From NCBI GenBank assembly GCA_944323275.1, contig CALUSA010000007.1, positions 1 to 51,127 on the forward strand: DNA of 51,127 bases. Direction: 5' to 3'. The translations under genes and the position numbers were made by a program. This document shows positions 1 through 8,496 of this stretch, one piece after another (position 1 is the stretch's first letter; every line of letters starts with the position of its first letter). The DNA is from Candidatus Gastranaerophilales bacterium. Its GTDB lineage: Bacteria; Cyanobacteriota; Vampirovibrionia; Gastranaerophilales; Gastranaerophilaceae. The notes beneath the pieces are model-generated. The model was given only the letters and a program-made list of their open reading frames with translations. It was not told where the DNA came from and did not search any database.

Positions 1-366
1 TTGATATCTTACACATTTGTTAATACCTTTGATTACAACAACGCAGCAGGTGTAAGAATAGAGAGTGACCCTATGCATGCAATCCAATTATCACCGGGAT
101 TAAAACTCATTGGTAATACAAAGAACGGCTGGCAGCCATACATAGGAGTAAACATGGTATGGAACCTGCTTGACGAATCTAAAGTAACTGCAAACGACAT
201 CAGATTACCCGAAATGTCTATTAAACCATACGTTCAATACGGCGTAGGTATCCAGAAAAGATTTAAGGACAGATTCCTTGCTTTCGGACAAGCGATGATA
301 CACAACGGCGGACGAAACGGTATCTCACTAACAGCCGGCTTTAGATGGAAAGTGGGTAAAGAGTAA
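1..366 (+). CDS. Autotransporter beta-barrel, C-terminal fragment (cut by window edge)
   Basis: The reading frame is open from the first base, so the gene begins upstream of the window. The 121 visible residues alternate hydrophobic and aromatic positions like outer-membrane beta strands. They align residue for residue with the last ~115 residues of the complete autotransporter at 22385-24994: both have SF/TFxNTFxY, HAxQLxPxxKLxGN, a VxMVWN block, P-F/Y-VQYGxGxQKR and a near-terminal NGGRxGI. The fragment is therefore the C-terminal translocator barrel that inserts in the outer membrane and exposes a passenger. The passenger is not visible. A strong hairpin terminator follows. Family assignment is by similarity within the window plus general autotransporter knowledge. 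Confidence 0.8.
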   Translation: MISYTFVNTFDYNNAAGVRIESDPMHAIQLSPGLKLIGNTKNGWQPYIGVNMVWNLLDESKVTANDIRLPEMSIKPYVQYGVGIQKRFKDRFLAFGQAMIHNGGRNGISLTAGFRWKVGKE

Positions 367-387
367 TTACAATAATTATCAATCGCA

Positions 388-423
388 GGGCGGATTAGTA
401 AATCCGCCCTACGTTATTTTTTT
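388..423 (+). terminator. Rho-independent terminator of the autotransporter gene
   Basis: A 9-bp perfect GC-rich stem (GGGCGGATT with AATCCGCCC, loop AGTA) lies 22 bases after the stop codon and is followed a few bases later by a run of eight T. Confidence 0.8.
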
Positions 424-430
424 ATCTTTA

Positions 431-534
431 CGGCTAACTATGTTAGCCGTGTGCGGCTATGCCGCTGTGGCTGATTACAGACTCTTTGTATTTACGCACA
501 AAATTTTCGTTAAGCGAAGCGGTTAGAAAATTTT
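431..534. repeat. Cluster of three short hairpins
   Basis: Three inverted repeats sit close together. CGGCTAAC/GTTAGCCG at 431-449 has loop TAT. GCGGC/GCCGC at 453-465 also has loop TAT. AAAATTTTC/GAAAATTTT at 500-534 has a 17-base loop containing GCGAAGC. None is followed by a proper T run. They belong to the gene-free stretch 367-887, which otherwise shows nothing protein-like. Confidence 0.6.
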
Positions 535-574
535 GAAGATAAATGCATTAGAGTCTGTTTTGATAAGCGAGTTT

Positions 575-638
575 TTCTTTTTTGGTTCGTTTTTTCTTTT
601 TGCCTCGCAAACAAAAAGAAAAAATGAACATAAAAGAA
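575..638. repeat. Long, nearly perfect inverted repeat (about 27-bp arms)
   Basis: The left arm at 575-602 and the right arm at 612-638 pair along nearly their whole length, with about three mismatches or bulges and a 9-base loop CCTCGCAAA. The arms are strongly pyrimidine/purine biased (T/C left, A/G right). A reading frame at 533-730 running through it consists of low-complexity Phe- and Lys-rich sequence dictated by the repeat and is not a believable gene. Confidence 0.65.
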
Positions 639-764
639 AAAATAACAACAATTTGTATTTGTACATCAATCCCAAAATAGAATTAGTAATTACAAAAAGG
701 ACATATAGAAATGAAAAAGATTTTCCCTAAAAATCAATTGGAGTGTTATTTAAAAGTTGGTAAG

Positions 765-792
765 ATCCTGAGCTCGCTTCGCTCCTCAGGAT
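765..792. repeat. Short hairpin repeat with GAAGC-type loop
   Basis: ATCCTGAG and CTCAGGAT pair as an 8-bp stem around the loop CTCGCTTCGCTC. The element lies in non-coding DNA about 95 bases before the histidine kinase gene and resembles dispersed intergenic hairpins. Only one copy is seen in this window. Confidence 0.5.
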
Positions 793-851
793 GACAGTTA
801 ATTATATTTTCATCCTCTGACTGCTAAACAAAATTAAGAAAAGCTTAAATT

Positions 852-881
852 TTTACGATTAAATTTAGTAATTGGTATAAT
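852..881 (+). promoter_or_regulatory. Predicted promoter of the kinase operon (leaderless)
   Basis: A perfect -10 box TATAAT at 876-881 lies 18 bases after a weak -35 box (TTTACG, 852-857). Only six bases separate the -10 box from the ATG at 888, so transcription should start at or next to the start codon. There is no ribosome-binding site. Confidence 0.55.
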
Positions 882-887
882 AAAAGT

Positions 888-1895
888 ATGGAAAAAACAG
901 AAGTTAATTTTAAAACAATTGTAGAAAAATTGGATTTGCCTCTGGCTGCTGTTGACTATGACAACAAAATAGTCTTTGCCAATGCATTTTTTTGTTCGCT
1001 TTTTAACATAGATGCAGAGTTTATTTCTGGCAAAAATCTGTATGATTTTTTGCCGGAAATAGCAGACACTGTGGTTATCAATGATTACACTTATAAAATA
1101 ACAAAGTACGAGGATGAATTTTATTCCTATTTCTATCTGACAATTGCGGACAACAGGATGGAACAAATTTATTCCGATTTTATTTCAACTGTCAGCCACG
1201 AGCTAAGAACACCTTTGACCAGCATACGAGGTTTTGCCGATACGATGTTGATGTCTTATGACAAGCTGGATGCTGAACAAAAAAAGAAATTTTTGACCAT
1301 AATAAAAGAGCAGTCTAACAGACTGATTAAACTTGTGGAAAATTTGCTGTCTATCTCAAAAATTCAGGTACAACACAGCAATCTTGTTTTTAAATCAGTT
1401 AATCCAAAAGCAACAGTTGAGCAGGTTGCTGATATTTTAAAAAACCAGTACCCTTCTCATCCGTTTGAAATACAATGTGCTGCAGATGTATCCAACATAC
1501 TTGTTGATGAAAATAAATTTCAGCAAATAATGATAAATCTTATGGATAACGCTGCAAAATATTCTTACGAAAAAGGTGCGGTAAAAGTAGAAATATCAAA
1601 CTCGTCAAAAGAAAATTTTGTCAGCATAAAGGTAAAAGACCACGGTGTCGGCATAGAGCCTGAAAACCTCGGTCGAATATTTGAAAAATTTACAAGAATA
1701 GAAAACCATCTGACTCGAAAAACTCAGGGCAGCGGGCTTGGACTATACATTGTCAAAGATTTGATTGAAAAAATGGGCGGTCAAATTTTTGTGGAAAGTT
1801 CTGTAGAACTTCCAAACAGCGGTTCCGTATTTGAAGTGCTTTTGCCTGTCGCATCTTATACCAGCCAGAGTAAGAAAAAATTGGAGGACAGATAA
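888..1895 (+). CDS. Soluble PAS-type sensor histidine kinase
   Basis: This 335-residue kinase senses a cytoplasmic signal and phosphorylates a partner response regulator. Residues ~10-75 look like a PAS sensor (LPLAAVDYDNKIVFAN). Residues ~95-160 are the HisKA dimerisation helix with the phospho-acceptor His104 in STVSHELRTP. Residues ~200-320 are the ATP-binding domain, with the N box (NLMDNAAKYS, 217-226), G1 box (DHGVGI) and G2 box (GSGLGLYIVK). No membrane segment is visible, so it is probably cytosolic. The TAA stop shares its last A with the ATG of the next gene, which predicts translational coupling to that regulator. The start has no ribosome-binding site but an ideal -10 box just upstream. 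Class is certain; signal unknown. Confidence 0.93.
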   Translation: MEKTEVNFKTIVEKLDLPLAAVDYDNKIVFANAFFCSLFNIDAEFISGKNLYDFLPEIADTVVINDYTYKITKYEDEFYSYFYLTIADNRMEQIYSDFISTVSHELRTPLTSIRGFADTMLMSYDKLDAEQKKKFLTIIKEQSNRLIKLVENLLSISKIQVQHSNLVFKSVNPKATVEQVADILKNQYPSHPFEIQCAADVSNILVDENKFQQIMINLMDNAAKYSYEKGAVKVEISNSSKENFVSIKVKDHGVGIEPENLGRIFEKFTRIENHLTRKTQGSGLGLYIVKDLIEKMGGQIFVESSVELPNSGSVFEVLLPVASYTSQSKKKLEDR

Positions 1896-3217
1896 TGTTA
1901 TCCAAACTTGTTTTGATTATTGATAAACGTAAAGAATGGTCTGCAAAATATAAAAAACTCATTGTAACCAACGGAGTAAATGCAGTTATTACTGCTAATT
2001 TTGAAGAAGGACTTGAAATTTTAACAAATTATGAGCCTGATATGATACTTGTTTCCGACAGTCTTGATTCTACCCTGACTGACAACGTAAAAAAATTAAG
2101 AATGCTCAGTTATCCGTCACGTCCTTGTATTATTGCGTTTTCAACATCAAACGATTTAAAAGACAAGCTGAATGTCCTTGATGCGGGTGCGGATGATTAT
2201 ATTTGCGAGCCTATTAAATCCGCAGAATTTAAGGCAAGAATAAATGCTCACCTAAGACGTCATTTTGAAGGAATGCTGGACGATGTTACGCATCTTCCGA
2301 ATACAAAACATACTTTAATAACGTTAAAAAGAACAATTATAGAAAACCAAAAATGGGCAGGTATGCTTGTCAGAATAAATGAGTTTGAAGCCTACAGAGA
2401 AATTTACGGTGAGCTTGCTGCTGACAAAATGCTGCAAACCTATACGGCAATTATTAATTCAACAATAGAAGACAATGATTTTTTAGGCAGGCTGTCGCAA
2501 AATGAATTTCTTATATTAACCTCGCCATTAAAAGCAGAACATGTTGCATCTTTTCTTGTATATGCATTTAAAGCAATTGTTGAAAAATTTTATAGTGAAG
2601 AAGATGCTAAATGCGGCTATATTACGCTTTATGGTGATGACAATGCAGGCAAAAGAGTCAGTCTTGTTTCTACAAGCATCGGGGTTATCTCAAATGAACA
2701 AAAAGACTATGATACTATAAACGCCGCACTGACTACACTTTACTCAGCCTGCAAACTTGCCAGATATTCAACCTCCGGCACGGATTCTTCTTATATTGTT
2801 GAAAGAACAAAACTCAGTGCTCAAGATGCGGTTGAAGATAAGGAATACAATAACAAAATACTTGTTGTTGAACCTGATGACGCACTAAATTATCTTTTAA
2901 AAACAACTGCGCAGATGCAAGGCTATGAAGTAGCTTCGACAATGGATTACAGTATTGCGCAAAATCTTATAAAAACCTTCAATCCCGCACTTATCGTTCT
3001 CGATGCAGGTGAAGCAGATTCGCTTAAAGGGTTGGAGCTTTGCAAAAAAATAAAAAAAGATAATAAATTTAAAGACAAAAAAATAATTCTATCCACGATT
3101 ATTCATGATAAAAAAATGATACTCGATGCAGGCGCAGACCTGTATTTACCTAAGCCGTACGAGCTTATGTGCATATTTAACTGGATAGAACAGATGGTTA
3201 AAGAGTTTAATTATTAA
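1895..3217 (+). CDS. Response regulator with REC, degenerate GGDEF and second REC domain
   Basis: The 440-residue protein has three domains. The first receiver (about 1-125) has lost key residues: the phospho-acceptor position in PDMILVS is Ser54 and the conserved Lys-Pro is Glu105-Pro106. The middle domain (about 130-300) has the shape of a GGDEF diguanylate cyclase (GRL-SQNEF-LIL at 198-208), but the GGDEF signature reads SQNEF, so cyclase activity is not expected. The C-terminal receiver (about 318-438) is intact, with acidic pocket EPDD, phospho-Asp370 and Lys420. The start codon overlaps the kinase stop (TAATG), so the two probably form a phosphorelay pair acting through the C-terminal receiver. 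No DNA-binding domain is visible; output is probably protein-protein contact. Confidence 0.88.
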   Translation: MLSKLVLIIDKRKEWSAKYKKLIVTNGVNAVITANFEEGLEILTNYEPDMILVSDSLDSTLTDNVKKLRMLSYPSRPCIIAFSTSNDLKDKLNVLDAGADDYICEPIKSAEFKARINAHLRRHFEGMLDDVTHLPNTKHTLITLKRTIIENQKWAGMLVRINEFEAYREIYGELAADKMLQTYTAIINSTIEDNDFLGRLSQNEFLILTSPLKAEHVASFLVYAFKAIVEKFYSEEDAKCGYITLYGDDNAGKRVSLVSTSIGVISNEQKDYDTINAALTTLYSACKLARYSTSGTDSSYIVERTKLSAQDAVEDKEYNNKILVVEPDDALNYLLKTTAQMQGYEVASTMDYSIAQNLIKTFNPALIVLDAGEADSLKGLELCKKIKKDNKFKDKKIILSTIIHDKKMILDAGADLYLPKPYELMCIFNWIEQMVKEFNY

Positions 3218-3375
3218 TACAATTTGTCTTTTATACCGGACAAATAAATCTGAAATATTTTTGTTTTTATGCTGCAAAAGCGATAATAAGGTTGTTAATT
3301 TTGCGTATTTTCCTCAGGCGTGAAGGATATATTGAAGATTTTTGCATAAATGCAGAATTGTATATGTTTTATTAA

Positions 3376-3711
3376 TTAAATTTTGAATTTTTTATTATTT
3401 AATTTTTTCAGCGCATCTTCCACTTTCATTGCCTGCGGTTTTTTCCCTATATAATGTTCTATATTTGTGCGTATCTCAAAAAAGAAGACATTTTTTGAAA
3501 GTTCGATTAGTTTATCAAAATCTTTTTTGCTGATTATATATAAATGTGTTCGGTTTTTCGGCTTTTTAACGCCGAGGGTAATATAATCCCAGCTTTTTTC
3601 TTTTTCTCTTAATTCATTTCTAAAATGTTTTATTTTATCAGTGTTGCCTTTTATCTTCTGGAACCTTCCAAAAGACGGGCTGTGGCTGTGTAGTGTTATG
3701 TTTCGGCTCAT
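3376..3711 (-). CDS. Small unknown protein with N-terminal Phe motif
   Basis: The 111-residue basic protein is not recognised. Near its N terminus it has SFGRF (residues 13-17), resembling the S/N-F-K/G-G motif of other unknown proteins in this window (at 34630, 37151, 39549, 40040 and 41808). The rest is mixed helix and strand, Lys-rich, with no signal peptide or membrane segment. The C terminus (EDALKKLNNKKF) is very basic. It converges with the response-regulator gene, and the 158 bases between them show no clear terminator. Reading-frame length and the shared motif support a real gene. Confidence 0.65.
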   Translation of the reverse strand: MSRNITLHSHSPSFGRFQKIKGNTDKIKHFRNELREKEKSWDYITLGVKKPKNRTHLYIISKKDFDKLIELSKNVFFFEIRTNIEHYIGKKPQAMKVEDALKKLNNKKFKI

Positions 3712-3787
3712 TATTATAAAAATCTCCGGTAGTCTGGCATGTTGTTTAATAATTACATAAAACCCGTAAAAAATAAATTTGCCTTTT

Positions 3788-4378
3788 TTAATATTTTGTT
3801 TGTTTTATATCGACTCTTGTTTCAATGTTGCAGTCAATATCTCCGTAAATAACATTTATGTATCTGTCATCAACGGGTATTATCTTGGCATAATTGATAG
3901 ATTTCTGATTGTGGTCGGTGTTTACTTCGTAAGCTCTGATTTTTGCAATAAGCTGGTTGCCCTGATAAAAATTCAGATAAAATAAATTATCTTCTGTTTT
4001 TACGGAAAGTATCCTGTAATACCCCGGCTCAATTTCTTTGCCGTAAGGTGTTATAAGCGTAACCGGAATCATTACCGTCGGATAATCATCATACTTGACC
4101 GGAAGCACATTGCTGTCCGATGGCGGTGTCTGCCCCTCAGGCAGCTGCGGACCTATAGGTGCTCCTTTAGGTCTTTTCTTTTTTTCTTTTTCTTTCTTTT
4201 TACGTGTGAAAAAATTTAACACACTGTTAAATTCTTTGTCTGTTACTGCTTTTTGCTGACTTTTTGCCGCCTCGTCTATTTTTATCGGCTCATCCCAAAA
4301 ATCGTCGTCAAATGCAGCACACGGCAGTACCGGAATAAGAAATATTAACAATATATAAAAGACCCAAAATTTTTTCAT
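3788..4378 (-). CDS. Exported protein of unknown function
   Basis: The 196-residue protein begins with a clear Sec signal peptide: MKK, a ~15-residue hydrophobic core and a likely cleavage after PCAA, near residue 22. The mature part starts acidic (FDDDFWDEP), passes through a Lys-rich and Pro-rich linker (KKKRPKGAP, residues ~65-90), and ends in a beta-rich domain of about 100 residues (YDDYPTVMIPVTLITPYG..YYRILSV). It is probably periplasmic or surface-associated. The bases just upstream (4388-4406) resemble a Fur box (GATAATGAT followed by a poor second half), which hints at metal regulation but is weak. Family not recognised. Confidence 0.7.
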   Translation of the reverse strand: MKKFWVFYILLIFLIPVLPCAAFDDDFWDEPIKIDEAAKSQQKAVTDKEFNSVLNFFTRKKKEKEKKKRPKGAPIGPQLPEGQTPPSDSNVLPVKYDDYPTVMIPVTLITPYGKEIEPGYYRILSVKTEDNLFYLNFYQGNQLIAKIRAYEVNTDHNQKSINYAKIIPVDDRYINVIYGDIDCNIETRVDIKQTKY

Positions 4379-4436
4379 AATTAATATGATAATGATTTTT
4401 ATGATTAAGTAAAGTCTGTAAATTATTATATACGGT

Positions 4437-5789
4437 TTAATAGAACCTCATAATCAAAACACGTAAAACCTCAAACAGCATTATTACCAGTGCAAAAACT
4501 GTTGTTAAATGCATATATCTGGCTTTGGAGGTCTTTATATGAGGAAGCAATAAATACATAATACTGAAAACCGGCAGCATTAGCAGCGCAAAATATCTTC
4601 CCTGCAAAACCATTGTCGGATAAAATTCTCCGGGAGCTGCCCAGCTTAGATAAAGTAAGGTGCTTATGGCAATATAGTTTAAGATACACAGGGCTGTTAA
4701 TATAAATTTTTTATGCGTGCTTAACTTCAAAACAGGTTCGTCTTTTGAAACCACAAAACTGTTGAAGACAAACAATACGATATAAATAAAATAATAATAT
4801 TTTGGAATAGACAGCTCCAGCCATCCCATTATACAAATAGCCTCATAAAGTATAATTAAAGAGTCATACGTAGGTTTGAAAAGCACTGTTAAGTACTCAA
4901 CCGGATGAGTAAAGATATATTGAAGCTGTGCCGGCGCATCTGCGTTATTAAGAGGAATATAGATGTTTTTGACCATTAAAGACCATATAATTATTGCACT
5001 TAATGCAGGCAGAAGAATTGATATTATTTTTAAAAAATATTTTGCACCAAACTTTTTTTTAGGGATTACAAACACAAATAACGTAAACAAAAAGCTCTGT
5101 TTTGCAAGAGAAATTAGTACCGCCAGAGCTGACAACCAAATAATTTCTTTTGTTGAAATTTGAGAATCAGAAAAACAGCATTGTATAATTTTTGCAAAAT
5201 ATAAAATACCAAAGCCAAGCAAAACAGTATCTGCAGAAAAGCCTGAAGATACAATAAGGTTCATCGGGGTAAGAAGTATTAATAATGTTCCCCATTTTAA
5301 TACAGGTATTGTTTTTATTGCCAGATATCCGAGTATTGTATAAAACAACAAAGAAAATATCCGTCCGCAAAGCAGTAATGAAATAACGGAAGTCGTAAAC
5401 AGTTTCGCCGTCAGTATGCCGGCTATTTGAGGCAAATAACAGACCGGAGAATACAACGCCGTGTTAGAAAAAGAATAGAATAGTTTCCTGCTTTTATCAT
5501 ATTTTATTTCCAGTGACTGTTTTAAATCTTTAACAGAAGTTTTTTTATCAAGATTATGCACAATAGAGGCAAATTTTTCATGAAAAATGTCAAGATTTGC
5601 ACTCAAATAATCACCTGCCGTATTATCTTTTTTAATCGCAATAATATTACCGTTTACAATACTGAAAGCCCTGTATAAATGTTGCGGTTCATCAGGAATT
5701 TGATACGGCGGTGTTATTAAAGACAAAAGAAGTCCAAAAAATAAAGCAATGAATACAAATATTTTTTCAGGTGTAAATATTTTTTCCAT
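4437..5789 (-). CDS. DUF2142-type polytopic membrane protein
   Basis: The 450-residue integral membrane protein has about ten to twelve hydrophobic segments. The N-terminal helix is followed by PPYQIPDEPQHLYRAFSI, the PPxxxPDExxHxxRA signature typical of DUF2142 proteins, which resemble GT-C glycosyltransferases using lipid-linked sugars. By that family logic it may move sugars on the outer face of the inner membrane, with the acidic DE in the first loop as catalytic or metal site; substrate unknown. The start has no ribosome-binding site but a TATTAT box (5797-5802, minus strand) seven bases before the ATG. Confidence 0.75.
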   Translation of the reverse strand: MEKIFTPEKIFVFIALFFGLLLSLITPPYQIPDEPQHLYRAFSIVNGNIIAIKKDNTAGDYLSANLDIFHEKFASIVHNLDKKTSVKDLKQSLEIKYDKSRKLFYSFSNTALYSPVCYLPQIAGILTAKLFTTSVISLLLCGRIFSLLFYTILGYLAIKTIPVLKWGTLLILLTPMNLIVSSGFSADTVLLGFGILYFAKIIQCCFSDSQISTKEIIWLSALAVLISLAKQSFLFTLFVFVIPKKKFGAKYFLKIISILLPALSAIIIWSLMVKNIYIPLNNADAPAQLQYIFTHPVEYLTVLFKPTYDSLIILYEAICIMGWLELSIPKYYYFIYIVLFVFNSFVVSKDEPVLKLSTHKKFILTALCILNYIAISTLLYLSWAAPGEFYPTMVLQGRYFALLMLPVFSIMYLLLPHIKTSKARYMHLTTVFALVIMLFEVLRVLIMRFY

Positions 5790-5919
5790 AACACAAATAA
5801 TAGCATAAATAATTGTTTGTCTTTATGCCCGAATATAAACTGTCTGACAACCCCTGAATTTAGTGAAGCGTGTAATCACTCCCACTTTTAATTCGTTATG
5901 TAAAGGAAGTCACAAATTT

Positions 5920-7158
5920 TTATTTCCAGGCTTTTAACAAGCTTGCTAAGCCCATCAAATCGTCTTGATTATAATTGGGCTGATAAAATTGAAATTCATG
6001 CCTGTAAGGGAATTCATTTTTTATTGCTTTATCCAGAGTGGAATATTTACGCACCGCTGCAGTTCCGTCTTCTCTTGCAACACGTTCGCAGTATTGATTT
6101 AAATAGCCTTTGTAATCCTCTTTCGGTGATATGTAATGTTCTGAGGAATATTTATATTTTTCTATTTTAGGGATATCTCCGGGCTTAATAAATTTTTTAA
6201 AATCATTGCCCATATCTATTCCGTTTTTATGCATATCATACATAAGCGTTTTTTCTGCCCATTTTGCGTGGGAAACTTCATGTCCTATTGTTTCTGTAAG
6301 AGATTCACGCGGTGCGGACAAATCTCTTGAGCTTTTAAGATTTATATTAACATCACCCGTATAAAAGCCGCTTTTTGCAGAAGCCTCTTTATATAATTTG
6401 ATTTCAGGCGGCGCAATAAAATTAGCATCTTCTATGCAGGCATTAGCCATTCTGTTTGTAAACTTTGGAGTCGGGCTGACATAAGGTAAAAAATAGCTGT
6501 TTTGTGCAATTTTTTTTAATTCGCCTGAAGACGCCCGTGAATTTATAAGATAAAAATCCCCAGTATAGTAATCATCAACTTTGTATTCATTTTGGAGGAA
6601 TTTTGGCTTTTCGCCGCTGCGTCTTTGTTCCAGCAGAATATTTTCATTATTCACTCTTGTTGTGCGGGGCTGAGCGGCAGGCGTAATTGTTCTTTGAAAA
6701 TGTGTAAGATACGGTTTTGGTTCATCACTTACAGCGAATGTATCTTCTTGTATTTGTTTTATTTTGCCGTTTTCCCTTGTGTAGGAACGTACTTTTTTTC
6801 CGAAAATATCCATCACTTCTTTTCCGGATTCGTCCATATCTTTTTCCCACGGAAACATTTCCTCATAACCTTTATGAGTTTCTTTAATATTTTTTCCGTC
6901 CACCTGCTTAATGTATCTGTTTACAATTTGTCCGCTTTTATCCCTGAAGGTTAAGACATCCGTATAATGCAGTGCAGGGTTATTATTTCTGCCTATTCTG
7001 ACGATGTCACAGGTGTGTGCAGTTTCCGGCAGCTGTAGTTTAAACCCTTCTTTTGCTGCCATAGAAGCATCAAGACCCGTTTCTTTTCTGATTAATGAAG
7101 CACCTTTTGAATTTACTTTGTTTAAAACAGTTTTTACCGTATTTATATTTAGTTGCAT
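5920..7158 (-). CDS. Unknown protein with HExxH (zinc-peptidase-like) motif
   Basis: The 412-residue protein contains GHEVSHAKW, with HEVSH at residues 293-297. This is the HExxH motif of zinc metallopeptidases, placed in a C-terminal domain. A third ligand could be a Glu in the downstream QYCERVARE segment. The N-terminal ~200 residues are polar with repeated beta-rich stretches (FRDKSGQIVNRYIKQVDGK) like toxin or substrate modules. No signal peptide is seen. The start has an AGGGTG ribosome site. Protease activity is plausible but unproven; it could be a structural zincin-like or secreted effector protein. The 131 bases towards the DUF2142 gene contain nothing obvious. Confidence 0.7.
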   Translation of the reverse strand: MQLNINTVKTVLNKVNSKGASLIRKETGLDASMAAKEGFKLQLPETAHTCDIVRIGRNNNPALHYTDVLTFRDKSGQIVNRYIKQVDGKNIKETHKGYEEMFPWEKDMDESGKEVMDIFGKKVRSYTRENGKIKQIQEDTFAVSDEPKPYLTHFQRTITPAAQPRTTRVNNENILLEQRRSGEKPKFLQNEYKVDDYYTGDFYLINSRASSGELKKIAQNSYFLPYVSPTPKFTNRMANACIEDANFIAPPEIKLYKEASAKSGFYTGDVNINLKSSRDLSAPRESLTETIGHEVSHAKWAEKTLMYDMHKNGIDMGNDFKKFIKPGDIPKIEKYKYSSEHYISPKEDYKGYLNQYCERVAREDGTAAVRKYSTLDKAIKNEFPYRHEFQFYQPNYNQDDLMGLASLLKAWK

Positions 7159-7333
7159 GCAAACACCCTACTTTACCTTCCTATGTTTGTAATAAAACAT
7201 TTAAGTGTCAAAAATTGCGTTTGTGTCTGAATTTTGTAGGGTTAACAGTATTTAGTACGCATGCGGCAATTTTTTGTGCCGTTGTTTAATTACGTACCTT
7301 GAAAGCTTTTTGCTATAGCTGTAATAAAAATAA

Positions 7334-8389
7334 TTAATCCTTAACCACTTTTGTCAATCCTTTTGGCGAGTCGGGGTTTTTGTCCAGAATATCTGCCATA
7401 TCACATGCAATAAGCTGTAATGTCAAAAGAGAACCGAAAATAGCTTTTAACTTGCGTTTTGTTTTGATATAAATATTTATATCTCCGGCTTTTATGTCCT
7501 GAACAGAAGTTATACAAATAATTTTCGGGTTATAATTTTTTCTTATTTTTTCAAGGTTGCGCTGTGCAAAAACTGCGTTTTCTTCATCAATAACAGCAAT
7601 AACAATCGAGGTCTGGTTCAGCACGGCAACATGTCCGTGCATAAATTCGCCGAATGGATAAGCCATAACGTTAAGATAGCAGGTTTCCTTCATTTTCAGG
7701 GCACCTTCTTTTGCAACGGGATAATAGTTTTTGTTGCCGAGTATCGAAATATTTTCGTATTGTGCAACAGTTTGCGCAGCGTTTTTAATTTTGTCGGAAG
7801 CCATGATTATGCGCTCAAGATAAGCACTCAGCCTGCGCATAGTGTTTATGTAACCGGAGATATCTTCGCCTTTTTGCGAGAGGATTTTTAAAATAATCAA
7901 AATCGAACAAAATATTTGAGCACAAAGAGCTTTGGTCGAGGCAATACTTTTTTCTTCTCCTGCATCTGAGAGTATTTTATAATCACAAAGATTCCACATG
8001 GTAGAAGCTTTTGCATTTGTAATACAAAGAGTTTTAACTCCTTCTTTTTTTATTGCCTTTATTGCGTTTAAGGTATCAGAGGTTTCGCCTGATTGCGAAA
8101 TAAATATATAGAGAGAATCAGATGTCACGAAATGTTTTTTTTGCAGCACAAATTCGCTCGAGTATTCACAATCACAGGGAATATCTGCGTATTCAACAAA
8201 TAAAGGGGCTGCAATGGCGGCACAGTTGTATGATGAACCGCTTGCTACTATAACTATATTGCTGATTTTTTCGGGAAGCTCAAGTTTGATTTCATTGTCT
8301 GCCGTTATGTAAGTTTCCGTCAATTTTTTGACTACGGACGGTTCCTCTGCTATTTCTTTTTGCATTATTGAAGTTTGTTTTGATTCCAT
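7334..8389 (-). CDS. SIS-domain sugar isomerase/deaminase, GlmS-like without glutaminase
   Basis: The 351-residue protein carries two sugar-isomerase (SIS) domains and matches the isomerase half of glucosamine-6-phosphate synthase: ASGSSYNCA, SQSGETSDT, EKSIASTKA, KEGALKMKE, a FGEFMHGH block and the C-terminal Lys near DSPKGLTKVVKD. The N-terminal glutaminase half of GlmS is absent, so it should act on phosphorylated amino or keto sugars as an isomerase or deaminase rather than with glutamine. I chose the ATG at 8389, nine codons inside the longest frame, because AAGGG sits seven bases before it and a TATAAT box overlaps the longer start. It is transcribed divergently from the MMPL exporter gene. 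Confidence 0.85.
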   Translation of the reverse strand: MESKQTSIMQKEIAEEPSVVKKLTETYITADNEIKLELPEKISNIVIVASGSSYNCAAIAAPLFVEYADIPCDCEYSSEFVLQKKHFVTSDSLYIFISQSGETSDTLNAIKAIKKEGVKTLCITNAKASTMWNLCDYKILSDAGEEKSIASTKALCAQIFCSILIILKILSQKGEDISGYINTMRRLSAYLERIIMASDKIKNAAQTVAQYENISILGNKNYYPVAKEGALKMKETCYLNVMAYPFGEFMHGHVAVLNQTSIVIAVIDEENAVFAQRNLEKIRKNYNPKIICITSVQDIKAGDINIYIKTKRKLKAIFGSLLTLQLIACDMADILDKNPDSPKGLTKVVKD

Positions 8390-8415
8390 ATTTTTACCCT
8401 TAAAAATCTGCTGCA

Positions 8416-8421
8416 ATTATA
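8416..8421 (-). promoter_or_regulatory. -10 box of the SIS-domain gene
   Basis: TATAAT on the minus strand, 26 bases before the chosen ATG at 8389, with an AAGGG ribosome site between. Confidence 0.5.
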
Positions 8422-8480
8422 AGATTTATATATATATTTTATTACATTTTTAAACGAATTGCCACGTCTTATATATGTTG

Positions 8481-8486
8481 TATAAT
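8481..8486 (+). promoter_or_regulatory. -10 box of the MMPL exporter gene (near-leaderless)
   Basis: TATAAT ends ten bases before the first ATG at 8497. There is no ribosome-binding site between the box and the start, so the mRNA should have a leader of only a few bases. Confidence 0.5.
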
Positions 8487-8496
8487 TTTGCTGTAT

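Noticed and set aside
533-730. Reading frame of 65 codons through the long inverted repeat
   Set aside because: Composition is Phe/Lys/Asn low complexity forced by the hairpin arms; no ribosome site.
834-1166. Minus-strand frame opposite the histidine kinase
   Set aside because: Antisense shadow of a gene with clear kinase motifs.
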